Positions 9,199 to 18,137 of a stretch of DNA of 64,000 bases are shown piece after piece. Where the stretch lies: contig NZ_VZOT01000012.1 in assembly GCF_008801935.1 (NCBI RefSeq), positions 1 to 64,000 on the forward strand. Direction: 5' to 3'. The notes beneath the pieces are model-generated. The model had not been told where the DNA came from. It did no database searches and worked only from the letters and a program-made list of their open reading frames with translations. Made by a program: the position numbers and the translations under genes. The DNA is from Comamonas kerstersii. GTDB taxonomy: Bacteria > Pseudomonadota > Gammaproteobacteria > Burkholderiales > Burkholderiaceae_C. The first letter of the stretch is position 1. Each line of letters starts with the position of its first letter.

Positions 9199-9214
9199 TG
9201 GCACACAAACTGCT
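9199..9214 (+). promoter_or_regulatory. Sigma-54 promoter of glnA
   Basis: TGGCACACAAACTGCT matches the -24/-12 consensus TGGCAC-N5-TTGCW at all key positions, with C for T just before TGC. The start of transcription should be near 9226, giving a leader of about 35 nt before the glnA ATG. With the NtrC sites upstream, this predicts activation under nitrogen limitation by the NtrBC pair encoded downstream. Confidence 0.85.
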
Positions 9215-9260
9215 TTGCTAACCGCGTACTTTCTATGAAGCGCTTTTCCAGGAGAACCTG

Positions 9261-10676
9261 ATGGCTAAGACCGTTGCAGACGTGATGAACATGGTGAAGG
9301 AGAATGAGGTCAAGTTCATTGACCTGCGCTTCACCGACACCCGCGGCAAGGAGCAGCACGTAACTGTGCCTGTGTCGCACTTTGACGAAGACAAGTTCAC
9401 TTCGGGCCATGCGTTCGACGGTTCGTCGATCGCTGGCTGGAAGGGTATTGAAGCATCGGACATGCAGCTGATGCCCGACCCCAACACCGCCAACATCGAC
9501 CCCTTCTTTGAAGAAACCACACTGTTTCTGCAGTGCGATGTGATCGAGCCCGGTGATGGCAAGGCCTATGACCGTGACCCCCGCTCTGTCGCCAAGCGCG
9601 CAGAAGCCTACCTGAAGGCTTCGGGCCTCGGCGACACCGCCTACTTCGGTCCAGAACCTGAATTCTTCATCTTCGATGGCGTGCGCTGGAGCACAGAAGC
9701 CCACAACCCCTTCTACGAAATCGAAGAGTACGAAGCACCCTGGAACACAGGCGCTAAGTTTGAAGGCGGCAACCGCGGTCACCGTCCTCGCGTCAAGGGC
9801 GGCTACTTCCCCGTGCCTCCTGTCGACAGCACGCAAGACATGCGCGCAGAGATGTCCCTGATCCTCGAATCTCTGGGCATTCCTGTCGAAGTGTTCCACC
9901 ACGAAGTTGCTGGTGCCGGCCAGAACGAGCTGGGCACCAAGTTCTCGACCCTGGTGGAACGCGCTGACTGGACCCAAGTACAAAAGTACGTGATCTGGAA
10001 CGTGGCCAACACCTACGGCAAGACCGCGACCTTCATGCCCAAGCCCTACAACGGCGACAACGGCTCCGGCATGCACGTGCACCAGTCCGTATGGAAGGAT
10101 GGAAAGAACCTGTTCGCCGGTGACGGCTATGCCGGTCTGTCTGACTTCGCGCTGTACTACATCGGCGGCATCATCAAGCACGCCCGCGCCCTGAACGCCA
10201 TCACCAACCCTTCGACCAACTCGTACAAGCGTCTGGTGCCCGGCTTTGAAGCGCCCGTGAAGCTGGCTTACTCTGCCAAGAACCGCTCCGCTTCCATCCG
10301 TATTCCTTACGTGAGCAACCCCAAGGGCCGCCGCGTGGAAGCGCGCTTCCCCGATCCTATGATGAACCCCTACCTGGGCTTTGCTGCCCTGCTGATGGCG
10401 GGTCTGGACGGCGTGGAAAACAAGATCCACCCCGGCGAAGCTGCAACCAAGGACCTCTACCACCTGCCCCCAGAGGAAGACAAGCTGGTGCCCACCGTGT
10501 GCCACAGCCTGGATCAGGCACTGGAAGCACTGGACGCAGACCGCGCCTTCCTGACCAAGGGCGGCGTGTTCAGCGACAGCATGATCGATGCCTACATCGA
10601 ACTAAAGATGGGCGAAGTGACCCGCTACCGCCAGTCCGTACACCCTGTCGAATACGACATGTACTACTCGCTGTAA
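9261..10676 (+). CDS. glnA: Glutamine synthetase type I
   Basis: Makes glutamine from glutamate, ammonia and ATP; the dodecameric cytoplasmic enzyme is the main ammonia-assimilating activity. At 471 residues it has the standard GSI-beta length. Visible motifs are [11 protein letters not shown], the ATP-binding [16 protein letters not shown] and the adenylylation loop [10 protein letters not shown] with Tyr near 400, so control by GlnE adenylylation is expected. The ATG follows CAGGAGAACCTG. The upstream NtrC sites and sigma-54 promoter set its regulation, and a terminator follows the stop. Confidence 0.98.
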   Translation: MAKTVADVMNMVKENEVKFIDLRFTDTRGKEQHVTVPVSHFDEDKFTSGHAFDGSSIAGWKGIEASDMQLMPDPNTANIDPFFEETTLFLQCDVIEPGDGKAYDRDPRSVAKRAEAYLKASGLGDTAYFGPEPEFFIFDGVRWSTEAHNPFYEIEEYEAPWNTGAKFEGGNRGHRPRVKGGYFPVPPVDSTQDMRAEMSLILESLGIPVEVFHHEVAGAGQNELGTKFSTLVERADWTQVQKYVIWNVANTYGKTATFMPKPYNGDNGSGMHVHQSVWKDGKNLFAGDGYAGLSDFALYYIGGIIKHARALNAITNPSTNSYKRLVPGFEAPVKLAYSAKNRSASIRIPYVSNPKGRRVEARFPDPMMNPYLGFAALLMAGLDGVENKIHPGEAATKDLYHLPPEEDKLVPTVCHSLDQALEALDADRAFLTKGGVFSDSMIDAYIELKMGEVTRYRQSVHPVEYDMYYSL

Positions 10677-10721
10677 TCCACGGGATTGCTGTGCTCCTGC
10701 AAAGGAGTGCAGCCCACCTGC

Positions 10722-10754
10722 AAAAAATGGCAACCCCACGGTTGCCATTTTTTT
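10722..10754 (+). terminator. Rho-independent terminator after glnA
   Basis: GGCAACC-CCAC-GGTTGCC (10729-10746), flanked by an A-run on the left and ATTTTTTT on the right. It partly isolates the abundant glnA message from the downstream regulators. Confidence 0.85.
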
Positions 10755-10870
10755 CGGAAAACTTCCATGAATGCGCGCAATCAATCAAAGACAAGCCATG
10801 CAGCACATTGCAAAATGCGGCGACCTCTTTCAGAGGAAATGGGATGGATGCTTTTGATTGGAGGCAAAAA

Positions 10871-11377
10871 ATGCACCGATGGATCGTCATGCTGGCAGGC
10901 AGCTGTATGAGCACAGTCATGTTGTACGGAACAGCCATGGCCCAGGACCAGATATACCGCTGCGGCAATGAGTACACCAATAACGCCACCATCGCCAAGC
11001 AGCGCAACTGCCAGGTGGTAGAAGGCGGTCATGTGACCGTGGTACATACAGACAGCCCACGCTCAGGCAGCAAACCCTCTGCCAGCGCAGACAGCAAGCC
11101 AAGCCCGAACCGCGCGGCCAAAGTAGACCCTGGCCAGCAAAAATCGCGTGACAGCGATGCCCGCAGCATCCTGCAGGCAGAGCTCGAAAGAGCGCAGCAA
11201 AGGCTCCAGGCACTCCAGGAAGAGTACAACGGCGGCAACCCCGTCAAAACTGCGCTGGAACTGCGCAACCCACAGGTCTACATGGAACGGCTGGAAGCCT
11301 TGAAAGCCAATATCGCACGCCAGGAAGCTGATATTGCAGGCATTCAGCGTGAACTCTCGCGCCACAAAGGCAATTAA
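10871..11377 (+). CDS. Exported DUF4124-like small protein with C-terminal coiled coil
   Basis: 168 residues from the ATG at 10871, which has a strong GGAGG six bases upstream; a longer start at 10844 is less likely. It has a signal peptide (ending near AMAQ-DQ), then a short DUF4124-like motif QIYRCGNEYTNN with a second Cys in RNCQVV, a low-complexity Ser/Lys/Pro linker, and a charged helical region (about residues 95-168) predicted to be a coiled coil. Function unknown. Its place between glnA and glnL is, from memory, common in Comamonadaceae, but nothing in the protein itself points to nitrogen control. Confidence 0.75.
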   Translation: MHRWIVMLAGSCMSTVMLYGTAMAQDQIYRCGNEYTNNATIAKQRNCQVVEGGHVTVVHTDSPRSGSKPSASADSKPSPNRAAKVDPGQQKSRDSDARSILQAELERAQQRLQALQEEYNGGNPVKTALELRNPQVYMERLEALKANIARQEADIAGIQRELSRHKGN

Positions 11378-11394
11378 TTCATAGATTTGATTTC

Positions 11395-12471
11395 ATGCAT
11401 CCAGATTCCTCCAGCCCAGCCCAGCGTTTTGCCGCTCTGGATCTGCTGTCTACGCTGACCGCTGTAGTCGATCAGCAAGGTCTGCTTATTTTTGCGAATG
11501 CCGCGCTGGAAAGTGCCATGGGTATCTCGCGCCGCATGCTGGAGGGCAGCGAGTTTGCCCAATACCTGTCCGCACCATCATTGCTGCAAAGCGGCCTGCA
11601 GGCTGCAGATGGCCAAAGCTACGCAGCCATGAGTTTTGATACCAGCCTGCTGTGCAACAGCCAGGATGCGCTGTTTGTGCATGTCACCGTCACACCGGTC
11701 GAACACACGAACTACAAGCTGATTGAGCTGTGGATGCTGGAGCAGCAAGCCCGGCAAGACCGTGAAGAGCGCCTGGTGGAGCAGGCCCAGGCCAACAAAG
11801 AGCTGGTGCGCAATCTGGCCCATGAAATCAAAAATCCGCTGGGTGGCATCAGGGGTGCAGCGCAGTTGCTGGAAATGGAACTGGACAGCAGAGAGTTGCA
11901 CGAATACACCCAGGTCATCATCCACGAGGCGGACCGCCTGCAAAGCCTGGTCGATCGTCTGCTGGCACCGCACCGCCACCCCCACCAGCTCACCGACCTT
12001 AATATTCACGAAGTGTGTGAGCGCGTGCGATCACTGGTGCTGCTGGAATACCCGCAAGGCCTCAAGATCCGACGCGACTACGACATCTCCATCCCAGAGT
12101 TCAAGGGCGACCGGGAACAGCTCATACAAGCTCTGCTGAACATTGTGCAGAACGCAGCACTGGTCTTGTCTGACACCATGACCACTGGTGGTAATGCTGA
12201 AATCACCTTGCGCACCCGGGTTGCGCGTCAGGTGACGATTGGCCGCCAGCGCCACAGACTGGCATTGGAATTGCATGTCATTGACAACGGCCCCGGCGTA
12301 CCGGATCACATCAAGGAGCGGATTTTTTTCCCTCTGGTCACCGGACGGGATGGAGGCTCAGGTTTAGGACTGCCGCTGGCACAGACTTTTGTGCAGCGCC
12401 ACCATGGTCTTATTGAATGCGAAAGCATGCCTGGGCGCACGGACTTCCGTATTCTGATCCCGCTGCCATAA
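11395..12471 (+). CDS. glnL: Nitrogen regulation sensor histidine kinase NtrB
   Basis: Cytoplasmic kinase/phosphatase that controls NtrC and is itself controlled by PII. The 358 residues hold an N-terminal PAS-like domain (about 10-115), a HisKA segment NLAHEIKNPLGG with the phosphorylated His at 143, and an HATPase domain with N-box LLNIVQNAA, VIDNGPGVP and GGSGLGLPLAQ. No membrane segments are seen. It lies 17 nt after the DUF4124-like gene and 48 nt before glnG. Confidence 0.95.
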   Translation: MHPDSSSPAQRFAALDLLSTLTAVVDQQGLLIFANAALESAMGISRRMLEGSEFAQYLSAPSLLQSGLQAADGQSYAAMSFDTSLLCNSQDALFVHVTVTPVEHTNYKLIELWMLEQQARQDREERLVEQAQANKELVRNLAHEIKNPLGGIRGAAQLLEMELDSRELHEYTQVIIHEADRLQSLVDRLLAPHRHPHQLTDLNIHEVCERVRSLVLLEYPQGLKIRRDYDISIPEFKGDREQLIQALLNIVQNAALVLSDTMTTGGNAEITLRTRVARQVTIGRQRHRLALELHVIDNGPGVPDHIKERIFFPLVTGRDGGSGLGLPLAQTFVQRHHGLIECESMPGRTDFRILIPLP

Positions 12472-12519
12472 GACTTCGGGCCGACAACCATGCACAGCAA
12501 CGGAAGGTAAACACAGCAT

Positions 12520-14064
12520 ATGAAGCCGATCTGGATAGTAGATGACGACCCCTCGATCCGCTTCGTCTTAGAAAAGGCGTTGGCTCGCGAGAATCTGGAA
12601 ACCCGAAGTTTCAGCAACCCTCGTGAAGTGCTGCATGCACTGGCAGAGATTCCTGAGGGTGATCCATCGCATCAAGGCCCCCGGGTACTGGTCAGCGATA
12701 TTCGCATGCCTGGCGGCTCCGGCCTGCAGCTGCTGGAAGAGGTACACACCCAGCACCCTGGCCTACCCGTCATCATCATGACGGCATATTCGGATCTGGA
12801 CAGTGCAGTCTCTGCATTCCAGCACGGCGCATTCGAATATCTGCCCAAGCCTTTTGACCTGCCCAAGGCCGTAGAGCTGATCCGCCGTGCCGTGGAAGAA
12901 ACCGAGCATGAGCTGGTCGCCGAAGAGCGTATCAGTGCCATGCCTGAAATGCTGGGACAAGCCCCAGCCATGCAGGATGTCTTCCGCGCCATTGGCCGCC
13001 TGAGCCAGAGCGCAGTGACCGTGCTGATCACTGGTGAGTCTGGCGCAGGCAAGGAGCTCGTCGCACGCGCACTGCACAAGCACTCTCCCGTATCCAATGG
13101 CCCCTTTGTAGCCATCAACACGGCCGCCATTCCAAAAGATCTGCTGGAGTCCGAGCTGTTTGGTCACGAACGTGGCGCGTTCACGGGCGCCCAAACCCAG
13201 CGCCGTGGTCGCTTTGAACAGGCCGAAGGCGGCACACTCTTTCTCGATGAAATTGGCGATATGCCTTTTGATCTGCAGACACGCCTGCTGCGCGTGCTTT
13301 CTGACGGGCAGTTCTACCGCGTCGGTGGTCACACAGCCGTCAAGAGCAATGTGCGCGTGATTGCAGCCACCCACCAGAATCTGGAGCAGCGCGTCAAGGA
13401 CGGCGTCTTCCGCGAAGACTTGTTCCACCGTCTGAACGTGATTCGCCTGCGCCTGCCTTCCCTGCGTGAGCGCGCGGAAGACATTCCCATGCTGGTCAGG
13501 CACTTCCTGCAGCGCAGTGCCAAGCAGCTCGGCGTAGAACCCAAACGCATTTCCGAAGCTGCCCTGCAGCGCCTGGTGCAATTCAAGTTCCCGGGCAATG
13601 TGCGCCAGCTGGAAAACATCTGCCACTGGCTGACAGTAATGGCACCTGCGCAGCAGATTTCCCTGCAGGACCTGCCCCCAGAGGTGCTGGAAAGCGATGG
13701 CAAGCCAGCGCCACAGCCAGCCTTGGCAGAAGCAGAAGGCCAGCCGCTGGATACGCCTTCACCACTGCCCAATACGGCCTCCACGGTGCAAGCTGCGCCA
13801 GAAGGCCTGGCGGCTGCAGACAACTGGAGAAGCTTGCTGGAAGCCGAAGCTCGCAAACTGTTGCAGACTGAAGGCAAGGATGTCTGGGACATTCTGAGCC
13901 AGCAATTTGAATCCAGCCTCATCGCCACCGCGCTTACGCTGACCCATGGCCGCAGAATGGAAGCTGCCCAGCGCCTGGGGATTGGCCGCAACACCATTAC
14001 CCGGAAAATTCAGGAGCTCGGTCTAGACAGCGCAGAGCGTCTGGCCCAGGACGAAGCCCGATAA
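12520..14064 (+). CDS. glnG: Nitrogen regulation response regulator NtrC
   Basis: Sigma-54 enhancer-binding activator of nitrogen genes. The receiver domain has the acidic pocket VDDDPS and phospho-acceptor Asp60 in VSDIRMPG. The AAA+ domain has Walker [15 protein letters not shown] (the sigma-54 contact) and LFLDEIGD. The C-terminal Fis-type helix-turn-helix contains [20 protein letters not shown]. At 514 residues it is slightly longer than E. coli NtrC, because of a Pro/Ala/Gln-rich linker around 390-430 before the DNA-binding domain. It is expected to bind the sites upstream of glnA. Confidence 0.97.
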   Translation: MKPIWIVDDDPSIRFVLEKALARENLETRSFSNPREVLHALAEIPEGDPSHQGPRVLVSDIRMPGGSGLQLLEEVHTQHPGLPVIIMTAYSDLDSAVSAFQHGAFEYLPKPFDLPKAVELIRRAVEETEHELVAEERISAMPEMLGQAPAMQDVFRAIGRLSQSAVTVLITGESGAGKELVARALHKHSPVSNGPFVAINTAAIPKDLLESELFGHERGAFTGAQTQRRGRFEQAEGGTLFLDEIGDMPFDLQTRLLRVLSDGQFYRVGGHTAVKSNVRVIAATHQNLEQRVKDGVFREDLFHRLNVIRLRLPSLRERAEDIPMLVRHFLQRSAKQLGVEPKRISEAALQRLVQFKFPGNVRQLENICHWLTVMAPAQQISLQDLPPEVLESDGKPAPQPALAEAEGQPLDTPSPLPNTASTVQAAPEGLAAADNWRSLLEAEARKLLQTEGKDVWDILSQQFESSLIATALTLTHGRRMEAAQRLGIGRNTITRKIQELGLDSAERLAQDEAR

Positions 14065-14084
14065 ACCACCGCGCCACCACCGCT

Positions 14085-14120
14085 AATGCCGTTCACAACC
14101 GTGAACGGCATTTGTTTTTT
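14085..14120 (+). terminator. Rho-independent terminator after glnG
   Basis: Perfect hairpin AATGCCGTTCAC-AACC-GTGAACGGCATT (14085-14112) followed by TGTTTTTT, 20 nt after the glnG stop. Confidence 0.9.
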
Positions 14121-14134
14121 GCAGGGGATCAGAT

Positions 14135-14176
14135 ATTCAGCAGCAGGCGCTTACTCTGAAGGCATCGCTAGAGCAC
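14135..14176. repeat. Degenerate half-copy of the dispersed repeat
   Basis: AGCAGCAGGCGCTTAC followed after about ten bases by CGCTAGAGC resembles the half-unit AGCTNNNAGCGCTT...GCGCTAGAGCC found elsewhere in the window. It lies between the glnG terminator and the PA2169-like gene. Similarity is partial. Confidence 0.35.
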
Positions 14177-14318
14177 TGCAGTCTCATACTGGAGTCAGCG
14201 ACTGGCACCACGGCTTGCGCAGCCCCCGCTATTCGTCCTACATCTACCGCTTATCTCTACCGACTGTCAAAAAATTGCAGTCGTTGACAATTGATTGCTG
14301 CGGTGCAGAAAGCCGTAC

Positions 14319-15182
14319 ATGCATCCATTGACACTTCATATGCGGTTTTACATCACACCATCAGCAACACCGTCTGCCCCCCAGCTACTGGGCGCCCAAA
14401 ACGCCTACACGCTCAGTGTCATTGACATACAGATGCGCTTGCTGGCCGATCTGGAAAATCAGTACTGGCGCAAACATTTTGCACACCGCCCCTATTACGT
14501 AGCGGGACGCAGCTACGACCAATACCAGCCTGCGTATGAGCTGGGCTGGCTCCATGCCGTACAGCACCCACTCTCAAGCTTTGACACGCTCGAAGCACAT
14601 CTTGCCCAGCAGTGGAGCAGCCAGCGCACCACCAGTCTGCTGTCATGGAAAGAAGCGCGCTCTGCTGTCCAGGACGGCTGGCGGCATGCACTGCAACAGC
14701 AGCATGCATGGCAGCAACCTGCCGCACCAGCCTCCTCGCTGACACCGGAAATGGCCAGAATGCTGAAGTCACTCTATCGGCACGGCCTGCATCTGTCTGG
14801 TGAACTGACACGCCTTGCACAAATGCGCGTGAGTGACTTTGTCACCGAAGTCGTCAATCAGCATGCACGGATGTTGCGTGACTTTTCACACAGTCTGGCA
14901 AAGCTTCCCGTCGTACGGCGTACATCACAGTCGTTCAGCCATAGACTGGTCCACAAAATGCGCAGGCACTGGAGTTCCATGCAGTCTCATCTGCTGGAAG
15001 CTGACCCTGAGTCCCTGCTGCTGGAGTGTGAGCAAAAAGAGTATGAGCTGCTGCAGGCCTACCAGCGTGCTTGCGAGTACGCGTTACCAGAGCATGTGCA
15101 TCACATCCTGCAGCAGCAAAGCCTGCAGCTGCGACAGCAACTGGAAAAACTCCGTCTGGCGCGCAGCCTCCGGGACTTCTGA
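14319..15182 (+). CDS. PA2169-like (DUF2383-related) four-helix protein
   Basis: About 287 residues; start uncertain (ATG at 14319 or 14340, neither with a strong ribosome-binding site). An N-terminal block RPYYVAGRSYDQYQPAYELG, then WKEARSAVQDGW, matches a segment found in proteobacterial proteins that carry a PA2169-type ferritin-like domain. The C-terminal block LLECEQKEYELLQAYQRA resembles the second half of that domain (family pattern ECERGED...KAYQ). The intervening helices are diverged. These proteins are linked to general stress in other bacteria, but no metal or substrate is established. I infer a soluble helical stress protein that has drifted. Confidence 0.6.
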   Translation: MHPLTLHMRFYITPSATPSAPQLLGAQNAYTLSVIDIQMRLLADLENQYWRKHFAHRPYYVAGRSYDQYQPAYELGWLHAVQHPLSSFDTLEAHLAQQWSSQRTTSLLSWKEARSAVQDGWRHALQQQHAWQQPAAPASSLTPEMARMLKSLYRHGLHLSGELTRLAQMRVSDFVTEVVNQHARMLRDFSHSLAKLPVVRRTSQSFSHRLVHKMRRHWSSMQSHLLEADPESLLLECEQKEYELLQAYQRACEYALPEHVHHILQQQSLQLRQQLEKLRLARSLRDF

Positions 15183-15256
15183 GCACACAAAGTCTGAATG
15201 CTGTAGTCCACAAAACTTGCTTTATATCGAGCAGTCCTCCCACAGGCCATGCACAA

Positions 15257-15302
15257 CAAGCAATTCAACAATTGCTTGCATGCACGGCCAGCACATGCTG
15301 GC
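15257..15302. repeat. Two adjacent perfect inverted repeats upstream of the MoaF-like gene
   Basis: CAAGCAATT-CAAC-AATTGCTTG (15257-15278) and GCCAGC-ACAT-GCTGGC (15287-15302). Neither is followed by a T-tract. They sit 24-70 nt before the next start codon, so they could be an operator or a leader structure. Confidence 0.4.
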
Positions 15303-15325
15303 ACAGTAGGTGAAGGAATTCAAAA

Positions 15326-15664
15326 ATGACAATGCACTACACAGGAGCTTTACTCGGACGAAACGCAGTCATAGAGTTTCCAGAGAGTACAGCGTATGTG
15401 AGCTATTCAGTGCGCGGAGAGCTGAAGTGGAAAGTAACGGACAAACACGGCAATGTCACACAGGGACAGGAACGCCTGAGTTACCTGCAACTGTCTGACA
15501 AGCTGCATTTTCTGAACTGGGTGGAAAAAACAGGTTTTACCGTCAGCCAGGTCATTGATACAGAGACCTGCACCGTCAAGGCCTTCTGGTCCCACGCAGA
15601 TGAAATGAGCGATTCTGGCCATCGCGCATCCATGTTCGTGAACGGAACTTTCCGTTTCGCCTGA
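15326..15664 (+). CDS. MoaF-like small beta-barrel protein
   Basis: 112 residues, no signal peptide. The order of motifs YVSYSVRGELKWKVTD, LHFLNWVEKTGFTVSQVIDT and TVKAFWS, ending in a FVNGTFRF strand, matches the lipocalin-like MoaF-related family. Members are small cytoplasmic proteins of unclear function, sometimes near molybdenum-cofactor or redox genes; no such neighbours occur here. AAGGA lies nine bases before the ATG; a second ATG two codons later is possible. A bidirectional terminator follows. Confidence 0.7.
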   Translation: MTMHYTGALLGRNAVIEFPESTAYVSYSVRGELKWKVTDKHGNVTQGQERLSYLQLSDKLHFLNWVEKTGFTVSQVIDTETCTVKAFWSHADEMSDSGHRASMFVNGTFRFA

Positions 15665-15691
15665 ACCACCCAGGCCCTGCTTCATAAACAG

Positions 15692-15725
15692 ACAGCCCTT
15701 GCCTGAAGCAAGGGCTGTTTGTTTG
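15692..15725. terminator. Bidirectional Rho-independent terminator
   Basis: Perfect hairpin ACAGCCCTTGC-CTGAA-GCAAGGGCTGT (15692-15718) followed by TTGTTTG. It lies between the convergent MoaF-like and META/DUF4377 genes and can serve both. Confidence 0.75.
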
Positions 15726-15754
15726 CACTGTAGAAAGTGTGTCGATGACGAGAC

Positions 15755-16561
15755 TTAGCGCTTGATTTCGCTTTCAACAACCAAGTCCAGCACATCCACA
15801 TACTTGGATGCATCAGCTGGTGCATTTTGATTGGTATAGCGCTTGATGCGCAAAATATTGCGCACATTGGGCTGCTTGCTGTAGCCCTCAATGGAGCCAT
15901 AGTAATTGCCCCATGTGCCAAAGCCTTGCTTGATACCCTGGGCATCATATTTGACTTCACGCACTTGCAAGCACTGCGCGTTCTCCACCAATGGATGGTG
16001 ACAGACTACTTTATCGGGAGCAACCTCCAGAAACATCTGCTCGCTCGGACCATACAGTGTTTCATAGGTGGGTTTGCCCTTGAGCTCCCAGACCACCCCA
16101 CCCTGGAAAGTAAGCGCCAGTACAGGCGCATTCTCAGAACCGGTGATCTTCCAGGATTGCACCTTGGGCAGCTGCTGGGCGACCTGCCGCTCCAGAGCCA
16201 TCATCTTTTCATCATTGCAGGCCATCATGGTGGAGATCATGCGGCTGACTTGCAGCGCATCACCCTGAGCTTCATAGCTGCCATGCATGTTGTTGCAAAG
16301 GCGCTTGACCACCAGTGCATTCTCGCCAGTGAACAGCAGCTCCACAGGAACGCGGCTGGCTGCAACGCTACGCTGCCATTGCATGTCGGTGCTGCCATCC
16401 ACATCTCGCACCTGGTTCAACTGCCAGTGATGGGTCTGCAGCGAGACAGGCGTCGACGCGCTCGTTGGTTGTGGACGTTTTTGCACATCCGTGGCATGCG
16501 TACAGCCCAGCGCAAAGGTGGTCAGTACACAAGCTGCAGCAATTGATTTCAGAGACGACAT
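15755..16561 (-). CDS. META and DUF4377 domain lipoprotein
   Basis: 268 residues. A lipoprotein signal ends FALGC (Cys near 20). Residues about 45-155 form a META (HslJ-like) domain, with WQLNQVRD and the paired Cys in LCNNMHG and MACNDEKM. Residues about 165-262 form a DUF4377 domain with MFLEVAPDKVVCHH, CLQVREVKYD and NYYGSIEGY. Proteins with this pairing are envelope lipoproteins of unknown function; HslJ itself is a heat-induced outer-membrane protein linked to novobiocin resistance in E. coli. AAGGAAATG lies before the ATG. It is divergent from the DUF2242 lipoprotein gene. Confidence 0.82.
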   Translation of the reverse strand: MSSLKSIAAACVLTTFALGCTHATDVQKRPQPTSASTPVSLQTHHWQLNQVRDVDGSTDMQWQRSVAASRVPVELLFTGENALVVKRLCNNMHGSYEAQGDALQVSRMISTMMACNDEKMMALERQVAQQLPKVQSWKITGSENAPVLALTFQGGVVWELKGKPTYETLYGPSEQMFLEVAPDKVVCHHPLVENAQCLQVREVKYDAQGIKQGFGTWGNYYGSIEGYSKQPNVRNILRIKRYTNQNAPADASKYVDVLDLVVESEIKR

Positions 16562-16895
16562 CGCGCCATTTCCTTTTCGTTATGAGCTACTCACGCGCTT
16601 CTGTCAGCCTGCGGCCAACGGGTGCAACCAAGCTTGTTGTCTTGACTTCGAAACAAGCTCTTATGTGCCGCGTGAGCAAGATCCAAGCATATGAAACTGC
16701 AGCTTAGAGCTTGCCCTTAGAAGCCCTGCACCTTCAGTTCGTTGTATCTAATTGTTTGTGATATTTCTTCCCGATACGTTTTGAGACAAATTATCTGTAA
16801 AACGCCTGCTTTCTGTCTGAGTACACTACCTCTTAAGCTCCTAAAAAGTGAGCAATTTACACGAAAACAAGCTGGTTTTTTTCACAAGGTGCACA
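16562..16895. other. Intergenic region between divergent lipoprotein genes
   Basis: 334 bases with the start regions of two divergent lipoprotein genes. The half next to the DUF2242 gene is AT-rich (about 16740-16890) and probably holds its promoter, but I cannot assign a convincing -35/-10 pair. No ORF with a ribosome-binding site and no strong hairpin was seen. Confidence 0.4.
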
Positions 16896-17516
16896 ATGAC
16901 GGCTTTACGGAATTCGGTCATGTTTCTGGTACGCATGGGCAAGTCAACACACGGGATGAACGCAGCTTTTACAGGCCTTGGCATCGCAATGCTGCTGGCA
17001 GGCTGTTCTGGCTTAGGGCATAGCCAGATGCCGGAGGCCATGCCCAAGGTAGAGGAGCAATTTGGCTCTGCTGCTACGTATTCACGCATGTTTGAAGCGA
17101 CTCCCGCACAGACTTGTGAAGCTGCACGCCGGGCACTGCTAAGCCAGGGATATGTCATCAACAAGGCTGACAAGGAAGTGGTGGAAGGCCAGAAAAGCTT
17201 TCAGCCCAAGGCCGACCGCCATGTGCAGATGAATATTCGCGTGACCTGCGTGATCGAAGGCAGCGACAACACACTCAGCGTAGGTTTCGTGAGCGCGCTG
17301 CAAGACACCTTTGCTCTCAAGATGGCCAGCAACTCCGCCAGTGTTGGCGTCAGCATGCTCGGCACCGTCTCCGTACCAGTGGCTGCCGGTCATGACTCTA
17401 TGATCAAGATTGGCAGTGAAACCGTCAGCAGCGACAAGTTCTACGACAGCTTCTTTGAACTCATGCACCGCTACCTGCTGATCGACCCTGCTTCTGCACG
17501 TACGGGCAGCAAGTAA
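16896..17516 (+). CDS. DUF2242 family lipoprotein
   Basis: About 206 residues from the ATG at 16896, which follows AAGGTG at good spacing; a start at 16956 would give a more ordinary signal peptide. The lipobox is LLAGC. The rest, beginning ATYSRMFEATPAQTCEAARRALLSQGY, matches DUF2242: a Cys-containing domain of unknown role, predicted outer-membrane lipoprotein. A glycine/valine-rich segment (SVGVSMLGTVSVPVAAG) lies near the C-terminal third. No functional partner is evident. Confidence 0.75.
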   Translation: MTALRNSVMFLVRMGKSTHGMNAAFTGLGIAMLLAGCSGLGHSQMPEAMPKVEEQFGSAATYSRMFEATPAQTCEAARRALLSQGYVINKADKEVVEGQKSFQPKADRHVQMNIRVTCVIEGSDNTLSVGFVSALQDTFALKMASNSASVGVSMLGTVSVPVAAGHDSMIKIGSETVSSDKFYDSFFELMHRYLLIDPASARTGSK

Positions 17517-17704
17517 ACCTCATTCACAGGCCGTCATGACAGGCCTTCTGAGGCGAGTATTCACCTCTTGTTTTCTCTGTTTTCCATAGCTTGAAACGCT
17601 GCATTCTTGAGCTTGCGCAGAAAGTTCTATTCCTGCTGGCATGACACTTTGCAGCCATGCTGCACGGCGCAACTGCCATACAGACTGACTGAAGGAAAAC
17701 ATTC

Positions 17705-18082
17705 ATGCAAGCATTTCGTATCGTCATGATTGGCGCAGGAGAAACCGGTGCACCACTGCTGCAGCAACTGCTGCAATCTGGCTTTACTCAGGTCGCAGGC
17801 GTGGCAGATCTGAATCTGGATCTGCCCGGCATCGCCCTGGCCCGTGAGCACGGCGTGCCCGTGTCTGACAACTTCATGGACTTTGTGCGCCAGGGCGAGG
17901 AGGTGGACATCATCATCGATGTCACCGGCGTAGCCAAGGTGCGCGAGCAGTTGCGTCAGTACATGGTGGAAAGTGGCAATACGCACACGCTGATCATGCA
18001 CGAGCGCATTGCGCTGCTCATGATGTCGCTGTCCGCTGGCAAGCTGGTGGACGGCAAGCACGGCACACAGGCATACGCTTAA
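17705..18082 (+). CDS. Stand-alone Rossmann NAD(P)-binding domain protein
   Basis: 125 residues beginning MQAFRIVMIGAGETG, a GxGxxG dinucleotide-binding turn, followed by VAGVADLNLDLPGIALARE and DIIIDVTGVAKVREQL. This is the domain found at the N-terminus of Gfo/Idh/MocA-type oxidoreductases and also fused to some sigma-54 regulators and kinases. No catalytic domain follows, so I infer a ligand-sensing or regulatory role rather than an oxidoreductase. AAGGAAAAC lies before the ATG. A repeat copy follows directly. Confidence 0.7.
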   Translation: MQAFRIVMIGAGETGAPLLQQLLQSGFTQVAGVADLNLDLPGIALAREHGVPVSDNFMDFVRQGEEVDIIIDVTGVAKVREQLRQYMVESGNTHTLIMHERIALLMMSLSAGKLVDGKHGTQAYA

Positions 18083-18087
18083 AATTA

Positions 18088-18126
18088 ATAGCTGCTAACG
18101 CTTTCTACATCAGCGTTAGAGCCATA
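18088..18126. repeat. Half-copy of the dispersed repeat
   Basis: AATAGCTGCTAACGCT, then AGCGTTAGAGCCATA after eight bases. The two AACGCT/AGCGTT blocks pair. It starts six bases after the stop codon of the Rossmann protein. Confidence 0.6.
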
Positions 18127-18137
18127 TTCTTAACAAA

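Noticed and set aside
10499-10870. In-frame extension of the DUF4124-like gene back into glnA
   Set aside because: It overlaps the 3' end of glnA and the terminator; the ATG at 10871 has a strong ribosome-binding site and begins a proper signal peptide.
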